Positions 15,789 to 25,054 of a DNA stretch of 64,000 nucleotides are shown piece by piece. The notes under the pieces were generated by a model. The model saw only the letters and a program-made list of their open reading frames with translations, was not told the origin of the DNA and ran no database searches. How positions within the stretch are numbered: position 1 is the stretch's first letter; the number at the start of each line of letters is the position of its first letter. This stretch comes from Solirubrobacteraceae bacterium (GTDB lineage Bacteria > Actinomycetota > Thermoleophilia > Solirubrobacterales > Solirubrobacteraceae), in NCBI GenBank assembly GCA_023230855.1, contig JALNWQ010000001.1, forward strand, positions 1-64,000. Reading direction: 5' to 3'. The translations under genes were made by a program, and so were the position numbers.

Positions 15789-17096
15789 ATGCTGCGTTCG
15801 TTTCTGCGGCGGCCCTGGCCCGTCATCATCGTCGTGGCCATCGTGTTCCTCGGCTGGAAGGCGCTCAGCGATCGCCAACAGGAGTACGAGGTCCAGGCGG
15901 CGTTCGACTCCGCCGTGAACCTCACCACCGGCCTCGACGTCCAGATGCGTGGCGTCGACGTGGGTAAGGTCACGGGGGTCCGGTACGAGGACGGCAAGGC
16001 GATCGTCTCGATCGGGGTCTCCGACGACCGTGTGTTCCCGCTCGCCAGGGGCACGAAGGCGACGATCCGCTACGGCACGACCGTCGGCATCGGTACGCGC
16101 TACGTCGACCTCCTCCCCGGGCCGAAGGACGCACCGTCGATCCCCGACGGCGGCACCATCGCGTCGAAGGACGTCACGACCCCCGTCGAGCTCGACGAGG
16201 TGTTCAACACGCTCAACCCGGAGACGCGGGAGCGGCTCACGTCGCTCGTCGGCAACTCCGCTGACGTCACCGCCGGCCGGTCGAAGGAACTCAACCGTGG
16301 CCTGCGGACGCTGCCGGGTGGGGTGCGGACCACCGGTGACGTCATGGGCGACCTGCTCGCCGACGAGCAGGCGATCCGGGCTCTGATCGTCAACGGTGAG
16401 CGGGTCTCTCGAACGCTGGTGAGCCGCAGCGGCGCGATCAGCGAGACGATCACGGCCGCGCGACGGACGCTCGACGCGTTCGGCAACAGCGCCGACGGGG
16501 TCCGCGCCTCGATCGACGGCATGGCCCCGACCTTCCGCCAGGCGCGCTCGACCCTGCGTCGCGCCGACGGCAGCCTCGAGAAGGTCCGCACCCTCATCCG
16601 TGCCGTCGAACCCGGGGCCAAGCGGATCCCGGCGCTGGCCCGCGCGGCGCGCCCGGCGCTCGTGCGGCTGCAGCAGGTCACGCCCGTGGCGCTCGCCACG
16701 CTGCGGACGACCCGTGACGGCGCGCCGGCGGTGACGGAGCTCCTCGACAAGGGCCGCACCACGCTCCCGGCCGCGGGCACCGCGATGAAGACCGCGAACC
16801 CGATGCTCGCCTGCGTCCGGGCGTACGTCCCCGAGATCGCCGGGATGCTCGGCACCTGGGGCGGGGCGACGAAGAACTACGACGACCGGGGCCACTTCGG
16901 GCGGATCTTCGTGCGCGAGGGCGTCACCTCCCTGAACGGGCTGATCCCCGACGCGGCGCTCCCGACCCTCCTCGGCCACAAGTTCGCGATGCCCCGACCG
17001 CCCGGACTCAACGCCGGAGCGGTGCACTACCCCGAGGAGTGTGAGGTGTCCGCGGACGCGCTCGACCCGACCAAGGACGTGGAGGCGGTCCGGTGA
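15789..17096 (+). CDS. mceA: Mce protein 1 (MceA position)
   Basis: This 435-residue Mce-family protein has a single N-terminal membrane helix (PVIIVVAIVFLGW), an MCE beta domain at about 30-110 (AAFDSAVNLTTGLDVQMRGV, then GTRYVDLLPG) and a long helical region. A Cys near the C-terminus (YPEECEV) could form a disulphide. Mce subunits assemble as a hexamer whose helices form a hydrophobic lipid conduit across the cell envelope. The start is ATG 15789; GTG 15783 is an alternative. It is the first of six consecutive overlapping mce genes. Confidence 0.92.
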   Translation: MLRSFLRRPWPVIIVVAIVFLGWKALSDRQQEYEVQAAFDSAVNLTTGLDVQMRGVDVGKVTGVRYEDGKAIVSIGVSDDRVFPLARGTKATIRYGTTVGIGTRYVDLLPGPKDAPSIPDGGTIASKDVTTPVELDEVFNTLNPETRERLTSLVGNSADVTAGRSKELNRGLRTLPGGVRTTGDVMGDLLADEQAIRALIVNGERVSRTLVSRSGAISETITAARRTLDAFGNSADGVRASIDGMAPTFRQARSTLRRADGSLEKVRTLIRAVEPGAKRIPALARAARPALVRLQQVTPVALATLRTTRDGAPAVTELLDKGRTTLPAAGTAMKTANPMLACVRAYVPEIAGMLGTWGGATKNYDDRGHFGRIFVREGVTSLNGLIPDAALPTLLGHKFAMPRPPGLNAGAVHYPEECEVSADALDPTKDVEAVR

Positions 17097-18526
17097 ATCC
17101 GAAGATCCTCAGCACCGCGCTCGCGGCGATCGTCGCGATCGTCGGCGTGATCCTCCTCACCAGCGGTGGGGACGACGACGCCTACCAGGTCCGGATCGTC
17201 TTCGACGACGCCGGAGGCCTCGTCGAGAACGGCGATGTGAAGATCGGCGGCGTCGTCGCCGGGCGGATCATGAAGCTGCAGGTCACCGACGACGACCGGG
17301 GTGAGGCGATCGTCGAGCTCAAGGAGAACGCCGCTCCGATCGGACGCGGCGCCCGGGCCCGGGTCCGTCCCGTGAACCTCCTCGGCGAGAAGTACGTCGA
17401 CCTCGACGCCGGTGACGTCCGCTCGCCGGAGCCGTCCGGGGTCGTCATCCCGCCCGGACGGACCTCGGCGCCGGTCGAGCTCGACGACGCGATCAACATC
17501 CTCGATCCGGACAGTCGGGCGCGCCTTCGGATCCTCATCAACGAGACCGGCATCGCTCTCGGCGGCAAGGGGACCGACCTCAACGCGACCCTCGCCCGTC
17601 TGCCCCGCGCCCTCGACGAGGCCGAGGAGCTCGTGAAATCGATCTCCGACACGGGAAAGATCGACCGGCTCATCACCGACGGTGACCGCGTGCTCGCGGC
17701 CTTCAACGACGGACGCGACGACCTGACCGGCATGGTCGACTCGGCGGCGCGGACGCTCGCGGTCACCGCGCGCCTGCGGCAAGACCTGGGCCGGACCCTC
17801 GACGCCGCACCCGCCACCCTGACGCAGCTGCGCTCGACGCTCGTGAAGCTCGCGGGCACGGCGACGCGCCTGGAGCCCGCCGCCGTCGAGCTCCGTCGCA
17901 CCGCGGCACCCCTCGCCGCGACGCTCAAGTCGGTCCCCGGCTTCCGGAGCGCGGCGGCGCCGACTCTGTCGCAGGTCCGGACGGTGTCGCCGAACCTCTC
18001 GCGCCTGGCGCGCGAGGCCTCGCCCACGATCCGGCGCCTGCAACCGCTCTCGGACGATCTCGTCACGTTCTCCCGGGCGCTCGATCCGGTGACGCGCATC
18101 CTCGACGTCCAGACCAACCCGCTGCTGCGCGTGATGGAGGGCTGGGCCCGCACGATCCAGATCCGGGACGGTCTCGGGCACCTCTTCCGGACCGAGGTCA
18201 CCGTCGACGAGGAGCTCCTCACGACGCTGCTCGCGCAGCTCCAGCCGGCGCCGACCGCGAACAAGCGCTCCCGCTCGGACGCGGACGACAAGCCGAGCGT
18301 CGCGGCCCGGAAGACGCCCCGATCGACGACTCGACGGCTGACGCCGGGCCCGGATCCGGCGCCGACCGCGACCGCGCGGACCCCGGACGACCGGTCGTCG
18401 TCCACGTCGACGGGGACGCCGCCCCCGGATCCCGCCGCGACGACCGGGGCGCCGTTGCTCGACGGCGCGGTCGGTGCCGTCGGCGGGGCCCTGACCGACC
18501 TCCTCGACTCCCTCCAAGGCCGATGA
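17093..18526 (+). CDS. mceB: Mce protein 2 (MceB position)
   Basis: This 477-residue Mce protein starts at GTG 17093, overlapping the previous stop. It has an N-terminal helix (ILSTALAAIVAIVGVILL), an MCE domain with IVFDDAGGLVENGDVKIGG and GEKYVDLDAG, and helical repeats to about residue 390. A Pro/Thr/Ser/Arg-rich low-complexity tail of about 90 residues follows and ends in a hydrophobic AVGAVGGALTDLL segment. Such tails are common in one member of each mce set and may interact with the envelope. Confidence 0.92.
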   Translation: MNPKILSTALAAIVAIVGVILLTSGGDDDAYQVRIVFDDAGGLVENGDVKIGGVVAGRIMKLQVTDDDRGEAIVELKENAAPIGRGARARVRPVNLLGEKYVDLDAGDVRSPEPSGVVIPPGRTSAPVELDDAINILDPDSRARLRILINETGIALGGKGTDLNATLARLPRALDEAEELVKSISDTGKIDRLITDGDRVLAAFNDGRDDLTGMVDSAARTLAVTARLRQDLGRTLDAAPATLTQLRSTLVKLAGTATRLEPAAVELRRTAAPLAATLKSVPGFRSAAAPTLSQVRTVSPNLSRLAREASPTIRRLQPLSDDLVTFSRALDPVTRILDVQTNPLLRVMEGWARTIQIRDGLGHLFRTEVTVDEELLTTLLAQLQPAPTANKRSRSDADDKPSVAARKTPRSTTRRLTPGPDPAPTATARTPDDRSSSTSTGTPPPDPAATTGAPLLDGAVGAVGGALTDLLDSLQGR

Positions 18527-19821
18527 CCTCCCGACGCCGCTCCCGCCGTTTCTCCCGCGCGGCCAGCGCGACCCTGCCGCGGCCGGTGCTCTGGCTGCTG
18601 GGCCTGGGCGCCCTCGCCGCGGTCGCCGCCATGGCCTGGGTCGGGTTCAACGCCCCGAACTCGATCCCGGGACGGAGCTACTACACCGTCCAGGCGGAGT
18701 TCGAGGACGCCAACAACCTGACCGGCCACTACGAGGTCCGCATCGCCGGCCGGCGCGTCGGCCAGGTGCTCAACCCGCGGGTCGTGGACGGCAAGGCCGT
18801 CGTCGACCTCCAACTCGAGCCCGACGTCGCCCCACTGCGGTCCGACACCAAGCTCCGGGTCCGTCCGCGCAGTGCGATCGGCGTCCGGTTCGTCGACGTC
18901 AGCCCGGGCGTGAAGGGGCGCCCGCTCGAGGAGGGCGACACGATCGCCGCGGCGAACACGTCGACCGTCGTCGAGCTCGACGAGGTCCTGGGCACGCTGG
19001 ACGCACGCCGCCGGGTCGACGCCCGTACCGTCATTCAGGAGCTCGGCACGGGCTTCGCCGGACGGGGCGAGGAGCTCAACGAGATGCTCGACGGCACCCC
19101 GACCGCCCTCGACCGGGTGGCTCGCGTCGCCGGCGAGATCAACGCTCGGGTCGGAGCGATGAGCGGGCTCATCGACGGACTGGCCGGAACGCTCGGCGCG
19201 ATCGATCCGGCGCGCGACGAGTACGTCAGCGCGTTCGACTCGACCTCCCGGGGTCTGCGCCCGTTGGCGGAGAGCGAGCAGGACCTCGGGGCATCGCTCG
19301 ACCGGGCCCCGGCCGCGCTGAGCGTCGCCCGGGCCGGCCTGCGCGACGCCGACCCGTTGCTCGACGAGCTGTCCGGCATGGGTCGGGAGCTCGTTCCGGC
19401 GCTGCGGCCGGCGCCCGCCGGCCTGCGCCAGGCGGATGCGCTGCTCCGCGAATCCCGTGACGGCCTCCGCGCCGCCCGCACGACGCTCCGGCAAGCGGAC
19501 GACGCGATCCCGGTCACGCTCGACCTGCTGAAGCGCCTCGATCCGGTCATCCCGACGACGAGCGAGGCGCTGAAGGAATCGCTGCCGACGCTGCGCGAGG
19601 TCGGACCGCGCGGGTGCGACATCGCGCTATTCACGAAGAACTGGAGCTCGATGCTCGGCCCCGCCGCCGCCGGCGGTGACCCGCGACTCGGCGGCGTGAG
19701 CAGCCTGCGTCTGCTCCTCATCGCGTCGCTCGAGAGCGTGATGGGGACCACCCAACGGCTCCCGACCGTGATGTCGAACCCGTATCCCAAGCCCTGCACG
19801 GTGACGGAGGATCGTCGATGA
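18523..19821 (+). CDS. mceC: Mce protein 3 (MceC position)
   Basis: This 432-residue Mce protein begins with a strongly basic stretch (RRRSRRFSRAA) before the membrane helix WLLGLGALAAVAAMAWV, which fixes the topology with the C-terminus outside. The MCE domain contains AEFEDANNLTGHYEVRIAG and VRFVDVSPG, and the tail is helical with Leu heptad-like spacing. Two Cys residues (PRGCDIALF and KPCTV) lie near the end. The start is ATG 18523, with 4-base overlaps on both sides. Confidence 0.92.
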   Translation: MTSRRRSRRFSRAASATLPRPVLWLLGLGALAAVAAMAWVGFNAPNSIPGRSYYTVQAEFEDANNLTGHYEVRIAGRRVGQVLNPRVVDGKAVVDLQLEPDVAPLRSDTKLRVRPRSAIGVRFVDVSPGVKGRPLEEGDTIAAANTSTVVELDEVLGTLDARRRVDARTVIQELGTGFAGRGEELNEMLDGTPTALDRVARVAGEINARVGAMSGLIDGLAGTLGAIDPARDEYVSAFDSTSRGLRPLAESEQDLGASLDRAPAALSVARAGLRDADPLLDELSGMGRELVPALRPAPAGLRQADALLRESRDGLRAARTTLRQADDAIPVTLDLLKRLDPVIPTTSEALKESLPTLREVGPRGCDIALFTKNWSSMLGPAAAGGDPRLGGVSSLRLLLIASLESVMGTTQRLPTVMSNPYPKPCTVTEDRR

Positions 19822-21242
19822 AGCTCTCCGAGCGATTCCAGCACCGGCCCGGCCGCGCCCGGCCGCGCCCTGTCCGCGTCGGCCTCATCGCCCTGGCGGT
19901 CCTGGGCGTCGTGCTCTACATGGGCTACACGAGCACCAACCCGCTCTCGGGCGGCAAGGGTGATCTGATCCGGGCCGAGTTCCGCGACGCGACGCACCTG
20001 CGCGCGAACACCGACGTCCGCGTCGCGGGGGTCAACGTCGGCAAGGTCGAGGAGGTCGAGCTCTCCGACGACACCAGCCGCGCCGTCGTGAAGCTGCGGA
20101 TGAACTCCGACTCCGGCGTCACCCTCCACCGCGACGCCCGGGCCGCCGTCTGGTGGCGCACGCTCCTCGGCCGCAACACCTACGTCGAGATCGAGCCGGG
20201 TTCGCCATCGGCCGGCGAGCTGGGCGAGGGCACCATCCCTCTGGGACGCACGACCGTCCAGGAGGAGCTCGACGCCGTCGTCTCGGCGCTCCCGCCCGAG
20301 CAGCGTCAGGCGACGCGCCAGATCATCGGCGGCTTCGACGAGGGCTTCTCTGACACCGCCGGCGGACGGCGGACCATCGACGCGCTCGACGGGGCGGGGC
20401 CGTCGCTCGCCCGTGGCCTCCGCGGACTCCGCGGCACCGAGGCCGGCGACCTGCCCAAGCTCGTCCGCGAGATGTCGAAGACCCTGGGCATCTTCGGTCG
20501 CAACGTCGTCGAGCTCGCGGGCTTCATCGACAACGGCCGGATCGCGCTCGGCACCATGAGCGCGAACTCCCCCGCCATCTCGCGCCTCGTCCGTGAGGCT
20601 CCGGCCGCCCTCGCCGACACGCGCCTCACGCTCACCCGGGTCGAGAAGACCCTCGACGACCTGGATCCGTTGGCCGTCAAGCTCGTGCCCGGCGCACGGA
20701 AGCTCGACCCGGCCGCCCGTGCCGCGACGCCGATGCTCCGGCGCCTCGACACCGTTCTGAAGGACGCGACCCCGACGCTCCGCGATCTGCGCCCCGCCGT
20801 TCGGCGCCTGGCCGCGATGGCCCCGACGGGCAGGAAGGTCCTCACCGACCTGGACCCGACGATCGCCCGTCTGAACGACGAGCTGCTGCCGTGGCTCGAC
20901 GAAGGTGACCCGGAGACGAAGATGCGCAACTACCAGGCGATCGGACCGTTCTTCAGCGCGACCAACTCGATGGGCTCCCCGTTCGACGCGAACGGCAACG
21001 TCCTCAACTTCCAGACGTTCGTCGACGAACGGTCCCTCCTCACCCTGGGCTGCATCACCCGCCTGACCGACCCGACCGCGACGATCACCCAGAAGCTCGA
21101 CTGCCGTGGCCTCGAGGCGATCGTCCGGCGCATGTTGTCCGGTCAGGCCCCTCCCGGTGCCGGCGAGTTCGACCCCGCGCTCGACGAGGACGTCGGTGAC
21201 CGCTCGCGTGCCGCGGGCCTGGCCCGGAAGGGAGCCCGCTGA
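19818..21242 (+). CDS. mceD: Mce protein 4 (MceD position)
   Basis: This 474-residue Mce protein has a basic N-terminus, the membrane helix VGLIALAVLGVVLYMGYT, and an MCE domain with RAEFRDATHLRANTDVRVAG and RNTYVEIEPG. The following helical part carries repeated GxxxLxxLxP elements. It starts at ATG 19818, overlapping the previous stop, and its own stop shares one base with the next start (TGATG). It is part of the six-subunit set. Confidence 0.92.
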   Translation: MKLSERFQHRPGRARPRPVRVGLIALAVLGVVLYMGYTSTNPLSGGKGDLIRAEFRDATHLRANTDVRVAGVNVGKVEEVELSDDTSRAVVKLRMNSDSGVTLHRDARAAVWWRTLLGRNTYVEIEPGSPSAGELGEGTIPLGRTTVQEELDAVVSALPPEQRQATRQIIGGFDEGFSDTAGGRRTIDALDGAGPSLARGLRGLRGTEAGDLPKLVREMSKTLGIFGRNVVELAGFIDNGRIALGTMSANSPAISRLVREAPAALADTRLTLTRVEKTLDDLDPLAVKLVPGARKLDPAARAATPMLRRLDTVLKDATPTLRDLRPAVRRLAAMAPTGRKVLTDLDPTIARLNDELLPWLDEGDPETKMRNYQAIGPFFSATNSMGSPFDANGNVLNFQTFVDERSLLTLGCITRLTDPTATITQKLDCRGLEAIVRRMLSGQAPPGAGEFDPALDEDVGDRSRAAGLARKGAR

Positions 21243-22507
21243 TGCGGTTCAACCGAGATCGCCTCGCGCTCGAGGTCCAGCGGGCACGTGGACCGTTCCT
21301 GCTCTACATCCTCCTCGTGGCACTGGGAATCGTCGCGATGTGGTACCTCACACGCAACCTCGTCATCCAGTGGCCCTGGCAGGACACGAAGACGGCGAGG
21401 ATCGTCGTCGACGACGCCAAGGGCATCGTGCCCGGCCAGCAGGATGTCCGGATCGCGGGCGTCAAGGTCGGCCTGATCGAAGACGTCGAGACCGACGGCA
21501 AGGGTGCCGTCGTCACCCTGTCGCTGGAGGACAAGGCCGGGCCGATCTACAAGAACGCCCGGATGCGGATCCGGCCGGTCACACCGCTGCAGGACATGTA
21601 CGTCGCGATCGAGAACCGCGGCACGCCCGAGGCGGGCGAGCTCGACGAGGAGACCGTGCTTCCCGCGGGGCGCACCGAGACTCCGACCGACGTCTCGCGT
21701 GTCCTCAACGTCATGGACGCCGATTCCCGTCAGCGGGTCCAGGCGCTGCTCAGCGGGCTGTCGGAGGGTCTGCCCGACGGTGGCGAGCGGCTGCGGAGCG
21801 CGTTCGCGGCGGTCGGACCGTTCGTCGAGCAGGCCACCGAGCTCACCGACGCGATGGGTCGACGCCGATCGCAGCTCGCGCGCCTGGTGCACAACGGCAG
21901 CCGACTCGCGGCCGCGATCAACACCCGCGACCGGCAGCTCGCCCAACTCATGCAGGCCGGCAACGCGACGATGGCGGAGTTGGCGCAGCACAACGCCAAC
22001 CTCGGATCGACGCTCGCTCAGCTCCCCGACACGCTCGCCGTGATGCGGAGCTCGTTCGCGCGGCTGCGCAAGTCGGAGGACCAGATCGACCCGGCTCTCC
22101 GGGCCCTCATCCCGGTCGCGGACAACCTCGAGGACGGCCTCGAGGGCCTGCGTCGGGTGAGCGGTGACGCGATGCCCGCGCTCGCGGCCGTGCGGACGCC
22201 GGTCAAGCAGCTGCGCCCGCTCGCCGGCGACCTCGAGACGACCTCCGATCGCCTCGACACCGCGCTCGGCGAGCTCGCACCGCAGGTGCCGCGGCTCGAC
22301 CGGGCCACGAAGAAGGTCCTGCCCTGTCGATTCGCGACGGCCAAGTTCTTCCAGTGGACCCCGTCGGTCCTGAAGTACTACGACTCCGGCGGAGCCTACC
22401 CACGCGGCGAGATGGTCTACGGGACCGACGTCGTGCCCGGGCCCGGCAACACGGATCCCGCGCTGTTCCGGCCGTGGACCTGCACTCAGAAGGAGGGACG
22501 GCCGTGA
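21242..22507 (+). CDS. mceE: Mce protein 5 (MceE position)
   Basis: This 421-residue Mce protein has the membrane helix FLLYILLVALGIVAMWYL, an MCE domain with IVVDDAKGIVPGQQDVRIAG and LQDMYVAIENRG, and a C-terminal tail with CRFATAKFFQWTPSVLKYYD. The same tail motif is preserved in the broken gene at the very start of the window, which identifies that remnant. In mycobacterial operons this position often encodes a lipoprotein, but no lipobox is visible here. Its stop overlaps the next start. Confidence 0.92.
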   Translation: MRFNRDRLALEVQRARGPFLLYILLVALGIVAMWYLTRNLVIQWPWQDTKTARIVVDDAKGIVPGQQDVRIAGVKVGLIEDVETDGKGAVVTLSLEDKAGPIYKNARMRIRPVTPLQDMYVAIENRGTPEAGELDEETVLPAGRTETPTDVSRVLNVMDADSRQRVQALLSGLSEGLPDGGERLRSAFAAVGPFVEQATELTDAMGRRRSQLARLVHNGSRLAAAINTRDRQLAQLMQAGNATMAELAQHNANLGSTLAQLPDTLAVMRSSFARLRKSEDQIDPALRALIPVADNLEDGLEGLRRVSGDAMPALAAVRTPVKQLRPLAGDLETTSDRLDTALGELAPQVPRLDRATKKVLPCRFATAKFFQWTPSVLKYYDSGGAYPRGEMVYGTDVVPGPGNTDPALFRPWTCTQKEGRP

Positions 22508-23847
22508 AGATCGAATACCGCGGAGCGAAGGTCATGGCGATCATCGCCTTCCTCGCGCTCTGCCTCGGCATCTTCGTCTGGCTCTTCGGACTGGCCGGAG
22601 GCCGGATGCTCGGAGGGTCGTCCTACACGGCGGTCGTCCGCATGCCGGACGCGTTCCAGCTCGTGTCGAACGCCGACGTCCGCAGCGCGGGCGTCAAGGT
22701 CGGCAAGGTCCGTGAGGTCACCAACGACGGGGACCAGGCCCGGGTGACGATCAGCCTCGACGACGACCACGCGCCGCTGAACAAGGACGCGACGATCAAG
22801 CTGCGGACCAAGACGCTCGTCGGCGAGAACTACCTCGAGCTCATTCCGGGCAGCCCGAGGGCGGGCACCGTGCCGTCGGGCGGGACGCTGCCGCTGGAGC
22901 GGGCCGGGGAGTCGGTCCAGCTCGACCAGATCCTGTCCTCGATCGACCGGGAGACCCGGCGCGAGGTCCAGCGCAACCTCAAGCAGGTCGGCCCGGGCCT
23001 GGAGGGCCGCGGTAACGACACCAACGAGCTGTTCAAGGCCATGCCCCCGACGGTGGACAACTCCTCCGCCGTCGCCCGTGTCCTCGACGGCCAGCGCGAG
23101 CAGCTCGGCCGTGTGGTCGACCAGGGCGGGCAGCTCCTCAAAGCCTTCGCGAACCGGTCCGACGACGTCCGGGCGCTCGCCGGTGGCCTGCGCCGCACGA
23201 CCGCGGCGGTCGCCGATCGCGACGCCGCCCTCCGCGAGGGGTTCCGCGAGCTCCCGGCGACCCTCGAGCAGATCCAGAGCACGGCCGGACGCCTGGGATC
23301 GGTGGCGCGCGAGAGCACGCCGGTGGTCGCGTCCCTGCGCACCGGGGTGCGCGCGCTGCCGCCCGTCACCTCCCGCCTCGCCGCCGCGGCGTCGGACGGA
23401 CGCCGGATCTTCCGGATCCTGCCGTCGGTCTCGCGCCGCGCCGACCCGCTGCTCGAGAGCCTGCGCGAGTTCTCCAAGGACGCCAACCCGGTGATCCCCC
23501 AGTTCGCCGGGTTCCTCCGGCAGGTCAATCCCGCGCTGCGCTACATCGGTCCGCGCGCTGAGGACATGGTCACGGCCATCGCCAACCTGGGTTCGGCCAC
23601 CGATAGCCGCGACGACGCGGGCCACCTCGCCCGCGTCCACGTGGTCGTCAGCGAGAAGTCGCTCACGGGGCTCGGCGTCACCGATCTCGTCGAGCGGTTC
23701 CTCGACCTCACCGGCGCCTCGTCGGTCTTCCGCAGCCGGCTCAACTCCTACCCCGTGCCGGGCACGCGCGACGCGCCGCAGCCGTTCAAGCCCGGCGACT
23801 ACGCGCCGCTGAAGGCGGACCCCCCGATCGCCGGTGCCGATGGGTGA
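22504..23847 (+). CDS. mceF: Mce protein 6 (MceF position)
   Basis: This 447-residue Mce protein starts at GTG 22504 (KIEYRGAKV). It has the membrane helix AIIAFLALCLGIFVWLFGLA, an MCE domain with RMPDAFQLVSNADVRSAG and GENYLELIPG, and a long helical tail ending near LNSYPVPGTRD. It is the intact paralogue of the frameshifted gene at 296-1649, and the two can be aligned over almost their whole length. It is the last Mce subunit of the operon, followed after about 24 bases by the mce-associated gene. Confidence 0.92.
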   Translation: MKIEYRGAKVMAIIAFLALCLGIFVWLFGLAGGRMLGGSSYTAVVRMPDAFQLVSNADVRSAGVKVGKVREVTNDGDQARVTISLDDDHAPLNKDATIKLRTKTLVGENYLELIPGSPRAGTVPSGGTLPLERAGESVQLDQILSSIDRETRREVQRNLKQVGPGLEGRGNDTNELFKAMPPTVDNSSAVARVLDGQREQLGRVVDQGGQLLKAFANRSDDVRALAGGLRRTTAAVADRDAALREGFRELPATLEQIQSTAGRLGSVARESTPVVASLRTGVRALPPVTSRLAAAASDGRRIFRILPSVSRRADPLLESLREFSKDANPVIPQFAGFLRQVNPALRYIGPRAEDMVTAIANLGSATDSRDDAGHLARVHVVVSEKSLTGLGVTDLVERFLDLTGASSVFRSRLNSYPVPGTRDAPQPFKPGDYAPLKADPPIAGADG

Positions 23848-23871
23848 CCCGGGCGTGAGAGGGTGGGGTCC

Positions 23872-24693
23872 GTGGCCACGTCGCTGACCTACTCGCGCAT
23901 CGTCGTCCCCCGCTCGATCGGGGTGCCCGACGGGGCCTACGGCCTCGATCGGGACGGCGACGTACCGGCTCGCGATCGCGCCACCGGCCTGCCGCGGCGC
24001 TCCGACGGGGAGGACGTCCTCGTCGTCCGCAGCGACCGGATCGACGACGGGCGGGCCGTGTCGACCCGGGTGTCGATCGTCCACGGCGAGCGGTTCTCGG
24101 CCGCCGACGCCAAGGCGCGCCTGGAGCGCTGGCGTGACGACGTCGACGCCCGCCAGGTCGAGCGCGACGCGGTGATCGTCGCGGTCAACCGGGCGATACG
24201 CGCCTACCGCCTGGGCAGCGGCGACGCGTACGCGCTCGAGGTGACGGTCGAGGACGTCAACGAGTCCACGCTCGGCATCGTCTCGCCCGAGGGCGCGTTC
24301 CGCGGCGAGACCGGGGACGCGCTGTCGCCCGACCGACCCCGCTCGCGTCGGCCGTCCCGGCTCGAGGTCAACCAGGCCGGCGAGGCGGTGGGCCTGGGCC
24401 TGGGGTTCGGCGACCGGTTCCTCGAGGGCGAGGAGCTCCTCGTCGTCGCCGGTCGCGAGCACGTCCTCGGCCGTGAGCGGTCCGCGCGGGCCGCGCTCAT
24501 CGCGGGCGCCGGCCTCATCGTCGACGAGCTCGCCGCCGACCCCACGGCCACCAACGCCCGCGCGGTCGCCGTGTCGGTCGCGTCGGGTCCCGACCAGGAC
24601 GACGACGAGGACGTCGTCGACGCCGCCAGGCGGCTCCAGGTAGCGCTCGACGGCTGGCGGCGCGACCTCCGGGCGGTCGTCCCGGACCGGTGA
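23872..24693 (+). CDS. mce-operon-associated protein of unknown function, copy 2
   Basis: The product has about 273 residues from GTG 23872, chosen because GAGAGGG lies 8 bases upstream and the paralogue starts at the same point; GTG 23863 is an alternative. It shares its N-terminal strand, the central VNRAIRAYRLGSGDAYALEV block and the C-terminal half with the gene at 1646-2557. No signal peptide, membrane span or catalytic motif is visible. The middle is rich in Gly, Asp and Arg, and the second half (LEGEELLVVAGREHVLGRE) looks alpha/beta. Being last in two separate mce operons marks it as a conserved mce-associated family in this organism. The function is unknown. Confidence 0.78.
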   Translation: MATSLTYSRIVVPRSIGVPDGAYGLDRDGDVPARDRATGLPRRSDGEDVLVVRSDRIDDGRAVSTRVSIVHGERFSAADAKARLERWRDDVDARQVERDAVIVAVNRAIRAYRLGSGDAYALEVTVEDVNESTLGIVSPEGAFRGETGDALSPDRPRSRRPSRLEVNQAGEAVGLGLGFGDRFLEGEELLVVAGREHVLGRERSARAALIAGAGLIVDELAADPTATNARAVAVSVASGPDQDDDEDVVDAARRLQVALDGWRRDLRAVVPDR

Positions 24694-24731
24694 GCGTGCG
24701 GGGAGCGACCGTGATCACCCCCCGCCTGATC

Positions 24732-24902
24732 TCACAGCGGCTCGAACTCGGACTTGCGGGCCCCGCAGACCGGGCACATCCACGTCATCGGGATGTCGTC
24801 GAACGCCGTGCCCGGCGGAATGCCGCCGTCCGGGTCGCCCTCGGCCGGGTCGTAGATGTACCCGCAGGCCTCGCAGATCCACTGGGCGTCGGGGTCGGAC
24901 AT
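24732..24902 (-). CDS. rubA: Rubredoxin
   Basis: This 56-residue iron protein has two Cys knuckles, CEACG (Cys10, Cys13) and CPVCGA (Cys43, Cys46), that hold one Fe. The intervening DPDGGIPPGTAFDDIP is the rubredoxin hallmark. The longer upstream frame is rejected because ATG 24902 has a strong ribosome site (GAGGAG). Rubredoxins pass electrons to alkane hydroxylases and some other oxygenases or reductases; no alkB gene is in the window, so its partner is unknown. It is divergent from a PucR-type regulator, with a palindrome between them. Confidence 0.95.
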   Translation of the reverse strand: MSDPDAQWICEACGYIYDPAEGDPDGGIPPGTAFDDIPMTWMCPVCGARKSEFEPL

Positions 24903-24935
24903 GGTGCTCCTCGTCGTTCGGTCGTTCCGGGGTCC

Positions 24936-24954
24936 CATGCGGCGCAGCCGCATG
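24936..24954. promoter_or_regulatory. Perfect palindrome between rubredoxin and PucR-type gene
   Basis: CATGCGGC and GCCGCATG flank GCA, giving 8-base arms. A further half-site (TATGCGG) follows at 24962. The position, about 35 bases upstream of the rubredoxin start and 100 bases upstream of the regulator, suits an operator read by the divergent PucR-type protein. This is inferred from position only. Confidence 0.5.
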
Positions 24955-25054
24955 CGCAGCCTATGCGGTCCCCGCGCACGACGGTTGTCGCCATCGACGG
25001 ACGGGACCCCCGTCCCCTCGTCGTTCCCACCGACCGGCGAGCGGTGGCGGGGTC

